This document shows positions 1 to 9,418 of a stretch of 64,000 nt of DNA, piece by piece. A program made the position numbers and the translations under genes. This stretch comes from an uncultured Campylobacter sp. (GTDB taxonomy: Bacteria > Campylobacterota > Campylobacteria > Campylobacterales > Campylobacteraceae): the NCBI RefSeq assembly GCF_947255105.1, contig NZ_CAMYFP010000001.1, forward strand, positions 62,001-126,000. Reading direction: 5' to 3'. The stretch's first letter is position 1. The number at the start of each line of letters is the position of its first letter. The notes under the pieces are model-generated. The model saw only the letters and a list, made by a program, of their open reading frames with translations. It was not told the origin of the DNA and made no database searches.

Positions 1-1535
1 ATATCTTCTTTGGTGTTTATTTTGCTTAAATTTATACTTGCAAGGTTGCAAACTGCGGTTTTTCCCTCTTTGAGACCCTTTTCAACTATGAGGATTTTTT
101 TATCTTTTATCGTATCTAGAGCGGTAATTTTTTTGGCTTTTTTTCTGTATCCGCCATCTACAACAACATCGTCTTCTTCTTCAAAATAGCTAATCTTTCC
201 ATCTTCAAAAACTACCTTTATAGTGTAGTGGTTTGGCTCTGTATTTTGAAAGATCTCAGTGCATAAATTTGAACTTCTGATGATACCGTCATGGTCATTT
301 GGGTTTATGCGGTTGGCATTGTCCTTAAAGCACAAAAATGGCATTCCCGACTCAAAGTAACTTGTCAAAATCTTTTTCCAAAGCTCTTTGGCTTGGACTA
401 TATACTTTGGTTTTTTGGGATCGTTTTCATACTCTATATACTTTTTTTCAAACTCATCACCATAAAGATCACAAAGATCTGGCGTATCATAAGGGTCAAA
501 AAGTGTCCATCTCTCATCTTTTGCTATTCGCTTCATAAAAAGATCATTTATCCAAAGTGCAGGAAAAAGCTCATGTGTTCGGCGTCTCTCTTCGCCTGAG
601 TTTTTGCGAAGATCCAAAAAGTCATTTATATCCATATGCCAAGGCTCGATATAAGGGGCAATCGCTCCCTTTCTTGTGCCTAGCTGATCAACTGCAACGG
701 CGATATCATTTGTAACTTTTAAAAATGGTATTATTCCGCCAGCTGCGTTTTTGTGTCCGTCGATACTGCCACCCATAGCTCTTACTTTGCTCCAGTCCCA
801 GCCAATCCCGCCGCCAAATTTAGAAAGTAGCGCCATCTCTTTATAGCTATCAAAAATTCCTTCGATATTGTCAGGTGTTGAGCCAATGTAGCAGCTTGAG
901 AGTTGGTGGCGAGTAGTGCGCGCATTAGACAAAGTAGGAGTTGCAAGCATAACTTCAAATTTGGAGATAAGATCATAAAACTTTTTTGCCCAACTCTGTC
1001 TATCTAACTCATGTTGTGCTAAAAACATAGCTATTGCCATAAACATATGTTGTGGAAGTTCGATTGGATTGGCATTTTTATCTTTTAACAGATATCTATC
1101 ATAAAGTGTTTTTATGCCAAGATAGGTAAATTGTAGGTCGCGTTTTGGATCAATATAGCTATTTAAGTCATCTAAATCATATTTTTCTTTGAGTCCAAGT
1201 AAAATTCGCCCAACCTCTTCGCCTCTTTCAAAATATTCACGTAAATGTGGATATCCAGTATATCCTGTAACTTTGTGATAAAGGTCATATAAAAATAGTC
1301 TCGCCGCTACAAAAGTCCAATTTGGGCGATCAATATCTATCTTATCAACAGCTGTTTTTATAAGAGTTTGTTGAATTTCTTCTGTTGTTATCATATCTCT
1401 AAATTGAATTTTTGCATCAACTTCAAGCTCGCTTAAATTTACATTTTCAAGCCCCTCAACAGACTCTTTTGTATATTTTTTGATTTTGCTTATATCAAGT
1501 TCTTCGGTTCTGCCGTTTCTTTTTATTACTTTCAT
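1..1535 (-). CDS. nrdA: Ribonucleoside-diphosphate reductase alpha subunit (3' end outside window)
   Basis: Catalytic large subunit of ribonucleotide reductase, which makes deoxyribonucleotides in the cytoplasm. Translating from the ATG at 1535 gives an N-terminus MKVIKRNGRTEELDISKIKK, an ATP-cone-like region, then LSSCYIGS with the first redox Cys near residue 215, and SSNLCTEI with the catalytic N-C-E set near residue 425. AVCNLASINL follows close to the window edge. About 511 codons are visible of roughly 790 expected, so the C-terminal part is missing only because of the window boundary. The downstream neighbour in the opposite sense of reading is purB, the order also seen in Campylobacter jejuni. 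No stop or frameshift is seen in the visible part. Confidence 0.95.
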   Translation of the reverse strand, partial: MKVIKRNGRTEELDISKIKKYTKESVEGLENVNLSELEVDAKIQFRDMITTEEIQQTLIKTAVDKIDIDRPNWTFVAARLFLYDLYHKVTGYTGYPHLREYFERGEEVGRILLGLKEKYDLDDLNSYIDPKRDLQFTYLGIKTLYDRYLLKDKNANPIELPQHMFMAIAMFLAQHELDRQSWAKKFYDLISKFEVMLATPTLSNARTTRHQLSSCYIGSTPDNIEGIFDSYKEMALLSKFGGGIGWDWSKVRAMGGSIDGHKNAAGGIIPFLKVTNDIAVAVDQLGTRKGAIAPYIEPWHMDINDFLDLRKNSGEERRRTHELFPALWINDLFMKRIAKDERWTLFDPYDTPDLCDLYGDEFEKKYIEYENDPKKPKYIVQAKELWKKILTSYFESGMPFLCFKDNANRINPNDHDGIIRSSNLCTEIFQNTEPNHYTIKVVFEDGKISYFEEEDDVVVDGGYRKKAKKITALDTIKDKKILIVEKGLKEGKTAVCNLASINLSKINTKED

Positions 1536-1609
1536 CTGCTCTATTTTACCTTTCGCGTTTTCACTTTTAATTTAACAATTTAATTTTAAATATATTTTAA
1601 AAATATTAT

Positions 1610-2941
1610 TTACTCACCAAAGACTCTTTTAAAAATTCTATCTACATTTTTTGTGTAATATGAATAGTCAAAACACTGTTTTATCTCTTCATCGCTTAAA
1701 TTTGCTTTTAGGTCTTCATCTTTTAATAAGTTTTGTAAAAATAGACTGTGATTGTTTTCATCGATTGCTTTTTTGCCATTTTGCAAGTCAGCCCAAACTT
1801 TCATTGCATTTCTTTGAACTATCTTATAAGCATCTTCTCTTGAAATTCCTTTTTTTGGAAGTTCAAGTAAAATTCTTTGTGAAAAGACAAGTCCGCCTGT
1901 TAAATTTAGGTTTTTCATCATATTTTCAGGATAAACAACTAAATTTTTAATTAAATTTGTAAGGCGGTTTAGCATAAAATCAGCTGTTATAAAGGCATCT
2001 GGAAGTATAAATCTCTCAACTGAACTATGGCTTATATCTCTTTCGTGCCACAAAGCGACATTTTCCATTGCAGGAATTGTATAGCTTCGTAAAACTCTGC
2101 AAAGCCCTGTTACATTTTCACTCAAAACAGGGTTTCTTTTATGAGGCATTGCAGAACTTCCTTTTTGCCCAGGACTAAAATATTCCTCGCACTCATAAAC
2201 CTCTGTTCTTTGGTAGTGGCGAACAGCAACGGCTATTTTTTCACAACTTGAAGCCAGAATAGCAATAGCTGAAATAACTTGTGCGTAGCGATCTCTTTGT
2301 ATTACTTGGTTGCTAGCTGGCGCTGGACTTAAGCCTAAATGCTCACAAACTAACTCCTCAAGCTCAAGTGGGGCGTGAGCAAAGTTTCCCATAGCGCCAC
2401 TTATTTTTCCAACGCTAATTACTTTTTTAGCGTGATTTAAAAGCTCTAAGCTTCTATTTATCTCATCATACCAAATCGCCAAAACAAGTCCAAAAGTTAT
2501 TGGCTCGCCATGAATTCCATGACTTCTGCCAACCATTAGTGTATTTTTATGCTCAAATGCACGGGTTTTTATAGCTTCTTTTAAGTTTTTAACATCTTCT
2601 ATGATTAGTTCTAAACTTTCTTTTATCTGAAGTGCAACAGCTGTATCTATGCAGTCACTTGAAGTCATGCCATAGTGTAAAAATCTACTCTCACTTCCTA
2701 AATTTTCACTAACGCTTGTTAAAAATGCTATAACATCATGCTTTGTGACTTTTTCTATTTCATTTATTCTATCTATGTCAAATTTTGCATTTTCGCAAAT
2801 CTTTTTGCATGACTCATCATCTATAAGCCCAAGTTTGTTCCAAGCCTTCACAGCTGCTAACTCAACCTTTAACCAAGCATCGTATTTTGCTTTTATCGTC
2901 CATTTGTCGCTCATCTGTTTTCTAGCATATCTTTCTACCAT
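1610..2941 (-). CDS. purB: Adenylosuccinate lyase
   Basis: Cleaves SAICAR and adenylosuccinate in purine synthesis. The 443-residue length fits the family. It begins MVERYARKQMSDKWT and carries the fumarase/aspartase superfamily signature GSSAMPHKRNP near residue 260, plus the TSSD and RSHGIHGEP substrate-binding segments near residues 90 and 140. It lies on the minus strand immediately upstream of nrdA with about 75 bases between them, so the two are probably co-transcribed. It is divergent from the pseudouridine synthase gene at 3010. Confidence 0.96.
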   Translation of the reverse strand: MVERYARKQMSDKWTIKAKYDAWLKVELAAVKAWNKLGLIDDESCKKICENAKFDIDRINEIEKVTKHDVIAFLTSVSENLGSESRFLHYGMTSSDCIDTAVALQIKESLELIIEDVKNLKEAIKTRAFEHKNTLMVGRSHGIHGEPITFGLVLAIWYDEINRSLELLNHAKKVISVGKISGAMGNFAHAPLELEELVCEHLGLSPAPASNQVIQRDRYAQVISAIAILASSCEKIAVAVRHYQRTEVYECEEYFSPGQKGSSAMPHKRNPVLSENVTGLCRVLRSYTIPAMENVALWHERDISHSSVERFILPDAFITADFMLNRLTNLIKNLVVYPENMMKNLNLTGGLVFSQRILLELPKKGISREDAYKIVQRNAMKVWADLQNGKKAIDENNHSLFLQNLLKDEDLKANLSDEEIKQCFDYSYYTKNVDRIFKRVFGE

Positions 2942-3009
2942 TTTGCCATCCTTTTATGATATAATTAAGCTTTTTAAAAACTATGATTTTATCCAAAAAT
3001 GAGTAAAAG

Positions 3010-3915
3010 TTGCCTTATATAAAGAGATTTTTAAAAACTGCCAACAATGAAAAAGCCGCTATTTTCTTGCAAAATTTAGGTATGAGCTCTGCCAAAGCAC
3101 AAAGAGCTATTGATAAGATGAGAATTTATGAAGAGGATAGCGTTGTTAGGCAAAAAAATCAGCTCTTAAATGGCAAAATTTATATGGTTGATTATGAGTG
3201 TCATCCAAAGGGGTTAAGACCACTTTTTGAAGATGAAAATATTGCTATATTTGACAAACCAAGTGGAGTTTTGGCTCATCCAAATGGACGTGATTGTCTT
3301 TATAGTCTGTATGATGAAATTTGGCATCTTTATGGAAAAGAGGCTGCTGTTGCTCATAGGCTAGATAGAGAAACTAGCGGTTTGATAGCTGTTGCTAAAA
3401 ATAAAAAATATCAAAATATCTTAAAGAGTCTATTTGAGAGTAGGGCGGTTTGTAAATCTTATCTAGCTCTTGTTTTTGGCAGAGTTAAAGAGGACTTTGT
3501 TATAAATTGTCCTATAACAAAGGGTGATCAAAATAGTTTCATATCGATAAAGATGTCGGTTTCTAGTGATGGCAAAGAGGCGATAACCAAAATAGAACCT
3601 ATTGGCTACTTTAACAACAACGATATGACGCTTATTAGAGCTACCCCACTAACTGGAAGACAGCACCAAATAAGAGTCCATTTGTTTCACGTGAAACATC
3701 CAATAGTTGGAGATCCGCTTTATGGAGTGAGTGACGAGCTGGCAGATAGATATCTACTTGGTAGTTTGGATATGGATGAGAGGTTAAAAGCAACTGGTGC
3801 AACTAGACTCTGTCTTCATGCTAACTGGCTTAAATTTGAATGCAACAATAAAATATATGAGATTGAAAGTAAGATTGACGCAAGTGATGAGTTCATAAGA
3901 GCTTTGCCTATCTAA
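3010..3915 (+). CDS. RluA/RluD-type rRNA pseudouridine synthase
   Basis: Converts specific uridines of 23S rRNA (or tRNA) to pseudouridine. The 301-residue protein has a short S4-like N-terminal part (residues 1-55) and the RluA-family catalytic motif HRLDRETSG near residue 117 with the catalytic Asp. TGRQHQIRVHL follows near residue 220. The start is TTG at 3010, because an in-frame TAA lies two codons upstream and the ATG at 2999 is in another frame. The family is clear, but which uridine is modified cannot be read from sequence. Confidence 0.88.
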   Translation: MPYIKRFLKTANNEKAAIFLQNLGMSSAKAQRAIDKMRIYEEDSVVRQKNQLLNGKIYMVDYECHPKGLRPLFEDENIAIFDKPSGVLAHPNGRDCLYSLYDEIWHLYGKEAAVAHRLDRETSGLIAVAKNKKYQNILKSLFESRAVCKSYLALVFGRVKEDFVINCPITKGDQNSFISIKMSVSSDGKEAITKIEPIGYFNNNDMTLIRATPLTGRQHQIRVHLFHVKHPIVGDPLYGVSDELADRYLLGSLDMDERLKATGATRLCLHANWLKFECNNKIYEIESKIDASDEFIRALPI

Positions 3916-4029
3916 AGCTCTGTAAATAGCTTCATTGCACTCAATTTTGCTAAAGCCAGAAACAGTAGCACAACTAGCTCAAATGTAGACTGAATTTAGT
4001 TTTAAAGTAGGGCGAAAAACTACCTAAAT

Positions 4030-4140
4030 TTAGAGATCTTTGTTTTTTCTATCTTCTAAAATAACATAGATAAAAAGACCGATAGTCAAAAAAAAGACAA
4101 TTGCAATGATGATATATTCTATCAGGTCAAGTGTTTGCAT
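4030..4140 (-). CDS. Small hydrophobic single-pass membrane protein (36 aa)
   Basis: A 36-codon ORF beginning MQTLDLIEY with one hydrophobic helix (about residues 8-28) and a charged tail EDRKNKDL. Its ATG overlaps the 3' end of rlmN by 14 bases and is preceded by an AAAGGAG ribosome site at 5 bases spacing, a strong sign that it is translated. From memory, C. jejuni has a small hydrophobic protein in the same place after rlmN (Cj1713/Cj1714), which supports it as a real conserved gene. Function unknown; a short TM protein could be a regulator or an oxidase accessory subunit. Confidence 0.7.
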   Translation of the reverse strand: MQTLDLIEYIIIAIVFFLTIGLFIYVILEDRKNKDL

Positions 4141-5194
4141 TTTTGCTCCTTTCTCGTAGTTGTCCACAAGCTGCACTTATGTCAATTCCTTTCGATTCTC
4201 TTATAGTACAAGTTACACTTTTACTTTGTAAAAAATCACGGAATTTTTCCATATTTTCTTTTAACGGACGTTTATAAATGCTGCCTTCGTGCGGGTTAAA
4301 ATAGATTAAATTTACCTTTGCCTTTATACCATGAAGCAGTTTTACTAAAGTTTTTGCATCTTTTAGGCTATCATTTACGCCGTGCATCATTAGATATTCA
4401 AACATTACTCTTTTTCTCATGTCAATAGGAAACTCTCTCACGGCATCCATTATAGAAGCTATATTATAAGCTTTGTTTATTGGCATAAGTTCTTGTCTTA
4501 ACTCATCATTTACTGCATGAAGTGATATTGCCAATAAAACTCCCAAATTCATCTCTCCAAGCTTTTTTATTTGTGAGCTAAGTCCACTTGTGCTTACTGT
4601 CTGTCTTCTTGGTGAAATGGCAAGTCCGTCATTGTCGGTAAAAATTTTAATAGCTTTTGCAACATTTTCAAGATTATTAAGAGGTTCGCCCATTCCCATA
4701 TAGACAACATTTACTCGTCTTTCATATGGAATGTTATTTATCTTTTTAAGAAGCCAAACTTGCGCAATAATTTCTCCAGCGCTTAAATTTCTAACAAACC
4801 CACCTTTGGCTGTTAGGCAAAAACTACAACCCATTTTACATCCGACTTGTGAGCTAACACAGACAGTGTATCTAGCATGACTTACAATTTTGCCATCATC
4901 AGCTCTTTTCTCATCTTTCATTGGAAGCAAAACGCTTTCTATAGTTTTTCCATCTTTCAGTGCAAAAAGATATTTAATACTTCCATCTCTGCTCTCTTCG
5001 CTTTTTACTATCTTTAGAGGATCTAGATAAAAATTTTCAGCGAGATTTGCACGTAACTCTTTTGGCAGATTGTTCATAGAGTTAAAATCATCTAAATGCT
5101 TTTTATAAACCCACTCATAAAGCTGCTTAGCTCTAAATTTAGGCTCTATAAATTGCTCTAACTCTAACTTTGTATAATTAAAGAAATTTTTCAT
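4127..5194 (-). CDS. rlmN: Dual-specificity 23S rRNA/tRNA adenine-C2 methyltransferase
   Basis: Radical SAM enzyme that methylates A2503 of 23S rRNA and A37 of some tRNAs. The [4Fe-4S] motif CKMGCSFC lies near residue 120, the GMGEPLNN motif follows, and the catalytic C-terminal Cys sits in SAACGQL. An in-frame ORF extends to 5224. Starting at the second ATG of an ATG-ATG pair (5197/5194) gives an AGAGG ribosome site at 7 bases and the expected N-terminus MKNFFNYTKLELEQF. It overlaps the upstream nucleosidase-like gene by 17 bases and runs into the 36-codon membrane ORF. Confidence 0.93.
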   Translation of the reverse strand: MKNFFNYTKLELEQFIEPKFRAKQLYEWVYKKHLDDFNSMNNLPKELRANLAENFYLDPLKIVKSEESRDGSIKYLFALKDGKTIESVLLPMKDEKRADDGKIVSHARYTVCVSSQVGCKMGCSFCLTAKGGFVRNLSAGEIIAQVWLLKKINNIPYERRVNVVYMGMGEPLNNLENVAKAIKIFTDNDGLAISPRRQTVSTSGLSSQIKKLGEMNLGVLLAISLHAVNDELRQELMPINKAYNIASIMDAVREFPIDMRKRVMFEYLMMHGVNDSLKDAKTLVKLLHGIKAKVNLIYFNPHEGSIYKRPLKENMEKFRDFLQSKSVTCTIRESKGIDISAACGQLRERSKNANT

Positions 5195-5717
5195 CATACA
5201 ACCTCTCTTTAACATAGAGCTCAATCTTTTCTTTAGCTGCTTTGTGATTTTTTATAAATGTTTTATGAGCCTCTTTGTTGCAAAAGTTGGTAGCACAAAA
5301 TAGTCCAAATGCTGGTATAGAAAATGAGTTTGCTACTTTCAATACAGAATAAAACTCCATATTTTCCATAAAGTAGCCTAAATTTGAGAATTTGTTGGCT
5401 GCTCTTTCATCTGTTGTGATGTAGTTTGATGAATTTACTTTCATTGTTTCACGTGAAACAATAGAGCTCTCAACCATTGAAATAGGGCTGTAAGAGAGCC
5501 CCAAAATTTCTGATATTTCATGATTGTAGGCTTTGGAGCTTTCATAAATTTCTAAAATCTCTCCATCTTTATAAAGTCCAGCAGTTCCTACAAAAAGTAG
5601 ATTTTCTACTCTTTTAGTCAACAAAAGCTTAGTTAAATTCATCGCACTTTCAACAAGTCCGACACCGATTGGAGTTGCAAAGCTAAAAAACTCATTTCTA
5701 CCAGCACAAACTATCAA
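5178..5717 (-). CDS. Purine nucleoside phosphorylase/futalosine-hydrolase-like protein
   Basis: A 179-residue protein with features of the PNP/MTAN nucleosidase superfamily: a phosphate/ribose-loop-like stretch GVGLVESAMNL near residue 18, FVGTAGLY near residue 43, and the ENMEFYSVLKVA segment near residue 118 that resembles the E-M-E ribose-binding motif. It is shorter than MTAN/MqnB (about 220), so it may be a reduced member. Campylobacters make menaquinone by the futalosine route, so an MqnB-like role is possible but not shown. It overlaps hisF by 4 bases and rlmN by 17. Confidence 0.6.
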   Translation of the reverse strand: MIVCAGRNEFFSFATPIGVGLVESAMNLTKLLLTKRVENLLFVGTAGLYKDGEILEIYESSKAYNHEISEILGLSYSPISMVESSIVSRETMKVNSSNYITTDERAANKFSNLGYFMENMEFYSVLKVANSFSIPAFGLFCATNFCNKEAHKTFIKNHKAAKEKIELYVKERLYDEKFL

Positions 5718-6472
5718 AGCATAACCTTAATTCCATTTTCTTTTAGATATTTTTTGAGCTCTGGTATCTTTATCTCACCAAAGTGAAAGACAGAAGCACC
5801 AAGTGCAGCACTCGCGCCAAGTTCTAAGGCGGCTCTCATATCTTCCATGGTTCCAGCGCCACCACTTGCAATAACAGGGATTTTTACACTATCCAAAACT
5901 AATTTAAGGCTCTCCAAATCATATCCCTCTTTGGTTCCGTCCCTATCCAAAGATGTCAAAAGTATAGAGCCAGCACCTCTTTTTTCCACCTCTTTAGCCC
6001 AAGCGCTAAGCTCAACTTTGCTATCAGTTTTGCCACCATTTATAAGAACGTGAAATTTATCGCCGACCTTTGTAATGTCTATTGCGACAACTACTCGCTC
6101 TTTGCCCAAATTTGATGAGAGCTCATCTATAAGAGATGGATTTTTTACAGCTGCTGAGTTTATACTAACCTTTGCAACTCCGGCATTTATGAGTTTTTTT
6201 GCATCTTGAAGAGTTGCAATTCCGCCGCCAACAGTAAGAGGTATATTTACCGCTTTTGCTACTTTTGCGGCAAGCTCTAGCATGGTTTTTCTACCCTCAG
6301 TTGTCGCTGCGATATCCAAAAAGCAGAGCTCATCGGCTCCGTTTTTTTCATAAGCCTTTGCTATCTCTACAGGATCGCCCGCATCTTTTAAATCTGTAAA
6401 TTTGATTCCCTTTACAACTCTTGCATTAAACATATCCAAACAAGGAATTATTTTTTTGTAATTGTTCTTCAT
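5714..6472 (-). CDS. hisF: Imidazole glycerol phosphate synthase cyclase subunit
   Basis: Cyclase half of the HisFH enzyme that makes IGP and AICAR in histidine synthesis. It is a TIM barrel with the catalytic Asp in IIPCLDM near residue 9, the second catalytic Asp in VAIDI near residue 129, and phosphate-binding loops TVGGGI and IASGGAG. The ATG at 6472 has AAGG at 7 bases spacing; the in-frame TTG six bases upstream is less likely. No other his gene is near, so it sits in a mixed operon with rlmN. It ends with a 4-base overlap with the next gene. Confidence 0.95.
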   Translation of the reverse strand: MKNNYKKIIPCLDMFNARVVKGIKFTDLKDAGDPVEIAKAYEKNGADELCFLDIAATTEGRKTMLELAAKVAKAVNIPLTVGGGIATLQDAKKLINAGVAKVSINSAAVKNPSLIDELSSNLGKERVVVAIDITKVGDKFHVLINGGKTDSKVELSAWAKEVEKRGAGSILLTSLDRDGTKEGYDLESLKLVLDSVKIPVIASGGAGTMEDMRAALELGASAALGASVFHFGEIKIPELKKYLKENGIKVML

Positions 6473-6621
6473 TTTCAAACCTTTTTTGTAAGATAGATAT
6501 AATTTTATATCAGTTTTTTGAAAAATAGGTAAATTTCATATAAATTTATCAAAGCTTCTTAAATTTCATGTTATCAATGGCTAAAAGCCAACTATAAGTA
6601 AAATTAAGATAAAATCCAAAA

Positions 6622-7437
6622 ATGATAGTTGCAAAAAAAGAGTTCGGACAAAATTTTTTAAAAGATGAGGTTGTATTAAATAAGATCATCCAAGCGATTC
6701 CCAAAGATGACAAAGCTATAGTTGAGATTGGGGCTGGCTTAGGTGATTTGACGCAAAAATTACTCGACTTTTCTAAAAATAGGGTCATAAGCTATGAGAT
6801 AGATAGCGACCTTATACCAAATTTGGAATCCAAATTTAAAAAGTATCAAATGTCGGGTAAATTTGAGCTCATAAATTGTGATGTAGCAAAAGTTTGGCAA
6901 AATAGCTCGCTTTATAGCCAGGATTACTATTTAGTTGCCAATCTTCCCTACTACATAGCGACAAATTTGATTTTAAAAGCTATAGATGACCCAAATTGCA
7001 GGGTTATTATCGTGATGGTTCAAAAGGAAGTTGCCAAAAAGTTTGTAGCCAAAAGCAGAGATAAAGAGTTTGGATCGCTCTCCATACTTGCAAACATAGC
7101 AGCCAAAAGTAGCTTGCTTTTTGATGTACCCAAAGAGTCATTTGTGCCAGAGCCAAAGGTAACTTCATCGGTCATAAAGATAGTAAAGAGCAGCGATTAT
7201 AGAGGTGCTATTGATCTTTTTAAAGATGATAGAGAGTATCTTGATTTTAAGAATTTTTTGGCTCTTGCATTTGTTGCACCAAGAAAGAGAGTTTTAAAAA
7301 ACTTAGCTACTAGATTTGATAAAAAGTTGCTAGAAGAGCTGTTTGTGGAGCTAAATTTAAAAGATAATTTACGAGCTCATGAGTTAGAAATCACCTCGTT
7401 TTTAGAAATTTATAGAAGAATAAAGGTGAAGAGATGA
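6622..7437 (+). CDS. ksgA: 16S rRNA dimethyladenosine transferase
   Basis: RsmA/KsgA dimethylates two adjacent adenosines in the 3' hairpin of 16S rRNA during 30S assembly. The 271-residue protein starts MIVAKKEFGQNFLKD, then has the SAM-binding IVEIGAGLGDLT near residue 35 and the catalytic NLPYYIA motif near residue 110. It is the first gene of a plus-strand operon and overlaps the RNase J gene by 4 bases. ksgA next to rnj is a typical Campylobacter/Helicobacter arrangement. Confidence 0.95.
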   Translation: MIVAKKEFGQNFLKDEVVLNKIIQAIPKDDKAIVEIGAGLGDLTQKLLDFSKNRVISYEIDSDLIPNLESKFKKYQMSGKFELINCDVAKVWQNSSLYSQDYYLVANLPYYIATNLILKAIDDPNCRVIIVMVQKEVAKKFVAKSRDKEFGSLSILANIAAKSSLLFDVPKESFVPEPKVTSSVIKIVKSSDYRGAIDLFKDDREYLDFKNFLALAFVAPRKRVLKNLATRFDKKLLEELFVELNLKDNLRAHELEITSFLEIYRRIKVKR

Positions 7438-9410
7438 GTAAAGAAAACAACATAGATGAAAAAAAGATAAATGAAGAAGAAAAAGTTGCTCCAAGAGCAA
7501 AAAAGTTAAATAGACATAAAGCTAGAAGAAGCAATCTTAAAAAACAGTCATCTATCGGCACTGATAGCTCAAAAGATGACGCTGTTAATGCCACTCAAAA
7601 CCAAACTAAAGCCAAAAAAAGACGAAAACGAAACAATATGCCAAAAGATTTAGTTGGTAATGAGCCGTGGCAAAAGGCGATGACAGCCGTCATTGAGGCA
7701 AATAAACTTATGCACGAAAAAAGACTAAATCCACTTAAATTTCAAAAACAAAGCAGCGGTAAGATCCGCATAACCCCACTTGGTGGTCTTGGTGAAATAG
7801 GTGGAAATATAACTGTTTTTGAGACAAATACAAGTGCGATTATAGTTGATGTCGGTATGAGTTTTCCAAATGAAAGCATGCTTGGAGTTGATATTTTAAT
7901 ACCTGATTTTGACTACATAAGAAAGATAAAAGACAAAATTAAGGCTGTAATTATAACTCACGCACATGAGGATCATATCGGTGCGATGCCATATTTTTAT
8001 AAAGAGTTTGATTATCCAATTTATGCTACGCCACTTTGTCTTGGAATGATATCAAATAAATTTGAAGAGCATGGCTTAAAGGCAAAAAGAGCACTTTTCA
8101 GACCAGTAGAAAAAAGAAAAGTCTATAAAATAGGTGATTTTGATGTCGAATGGATACATATAACTCACTCCATAATTGATGCTTCAGCCCTTGCTATAAA
8201 AACAGAAGCTGGCACAATTATTCACACGGGTGATTTTAAGATAGATCACACGCCAATAGATGGCTATCCGACTGATTTAGGACGCTTAGCAGAATATGGA
8301 GAAAAAGGGGTGCTCCTTTTAATGAGCGATAGCACAAATTCTCATAGAGAAGGCATTACAAAAAGTGAAAAAACGGTTGGAAAGACCTTTGATGAAATAT
8401 TTTCCAAATCAAAAGGAAGAGTTATTATGAGTACATTTAGCTCAAATGTTCATAGAATTTATCAAGCTATTGAACATGGATTAAAACACAATAGAAAAAT
8501 TTGTGTTATCGGAAGATCAATGGAGAGAAATTTATTTACTGCTATGGAGCTTGGATATATTGATCTTTCAAAGGAAATTTTTATAGATGCTAACGAGGTT
8601 GGAAAATACCCTGATAACGAAGTTTTGATAGTAACAACAGGAAGTCAGGGTGAGACAATGAGTGCACTATATAGAATGGCAACGGATGAGCATAAATATA
8701 TCAAGATAAAGCCAAGCGATCAAATTATTATCTCAGCTAAAGCAATCCCTGGAAATGAGGCGAGTGTTTCAAATATCTTAAACTATCTTTTAAAAAGTGG
8801 TGCAAGTGTTGCGTATCAAGACTTTAGTGAGATTCATGTCTCTGGTCACGCTGCACAAGAAGAGCAAAAGCTCATGCTTCGTCTTACAAAACCTAAGTTT
8901 TTCTTGCCTGTTCATGGGGAGTATAACCATATAGAAAAGCACTCTAAAACAGCCATTGATTGTGGTGTCGATCCAAGAAATATCTATTTGATGAGTGATG
9001 GTGATCAAGTTGAAGTTACAAGTGGATATATAAAAAGAGTAAAAACTGTAAAAACTGGCAAAATCTTTGTCGATAATCAGATAAACAAAGAAATCTCAGA
9101 TGATATGGTAAAACATCGTCAAAATTTAGCGGATGCTGGTGTTGTAATGGTTATTGCTCAAGTTGATCAGGCAAATAAAAAACTTGTAAAAACAAGAGTT
9201 ATAACTTATGGAGTTGTTAATGCAAAAGAGCAAAGAGCCTTTGCAAAAGATATGGAGCTTGTTTTAACACAGTTTCTAAGTAATTTAAAAAATGAGCTTT
9301 TAGGAGATCAAAGGGCTTTAGAAAATCAAATAAGACAAGCCATAAGAAAGCATATCTTTAGACGTCTTAAAAAGTATCCTACAATTGTTCCTGTAATTTA
9401 CCTAGTGTGA
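7434..9410 (+). CDS. rnj: Ribonuclease J
   Basis: Metallo-beta-lactamase/beta-CASP ribonuclease with 5' exonuclease and endonuclease activity, the main RNA-decay enzyme in this phylum. The metal motif HAHEDHIGAMP lies near residue 176, and later motifs include IHTGDFKIDH, SDSTNS and HVSGHAAQEE. The 658 residues include a Lys/Arg/Asn-rich extension of about 105 residues before the catalytic core. Helicobacter pylori RNase J also has such an extension. It overlaps ksgA by 4 bases and precedes kdsD. Confidence 0.94.
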   Translation: MSKENNIDEKKINEEEKVAPRAKKLNRHKARRSNLKKQSSIGTDSSKDDAVNATQNQTKAKKRRKRNNMPKDLVGNEPWQKAMTAVIEANKLMHEKRLNPLKFQKQSSGKIRITPLGGLGEIGGNITVFETNTSAIIVDVGMSFPNESMLGVDILIPDFDYIRKIKDKIKAVIITHAHEDHIGAMPYFYKEFDYPIYATPLCLGMISNKFEEHGLKAKRALFRPVEKRKVYKIGDFDVEWIHITHSIIDASALAIKTEAGTIIHTGDFKIDHTPIDGYPTDLGRLAEYGEKGVLLLMSDSTNSHREGITKSEKTVGKTFDEIFSKSKGRVIMSTFSSNVHRIYQAIEHGLKHNRKICVIGRSMERNLFTAMELGYIDLSKEIFIDANEVGKYPDNEVLIVTTGSQGETMSALYRMATDEHKYIKIKPSDQIIISAKAIPGNEASVSNILNYLLKSGASVAYQDFSEIHVSGHAAQEEQKLMLRLTKPKFFLPVHGEYNHIEKHSKTAIDCGVDPRNIYLMSDGDQVEVTSGYIKRVKTVKTGKIFVDNQINKEISDDMVKHRQNLADAGVVMVIAQVDQANKKLVKTRVITYGVVNAKEQRAFAKDMELVLTQFLSNLKNELLGDQRALENQIRQAIRKHIFRRLKKYPTIVPVIYLV

Positions 9411-9418
9411 GGCATAAA

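Noticed and set aside
291..599. 102-codon plus-strand frame near the left edge
   Set aside because: It is antisense to nrdA, whose reverse frame carries clear reductase motifs; the plus-strand protein has no family features.
782..976. Short minus-strand frame inside nrdA
   Set aside because: It lies in another frame of nrdA and lacks any ribosome site.
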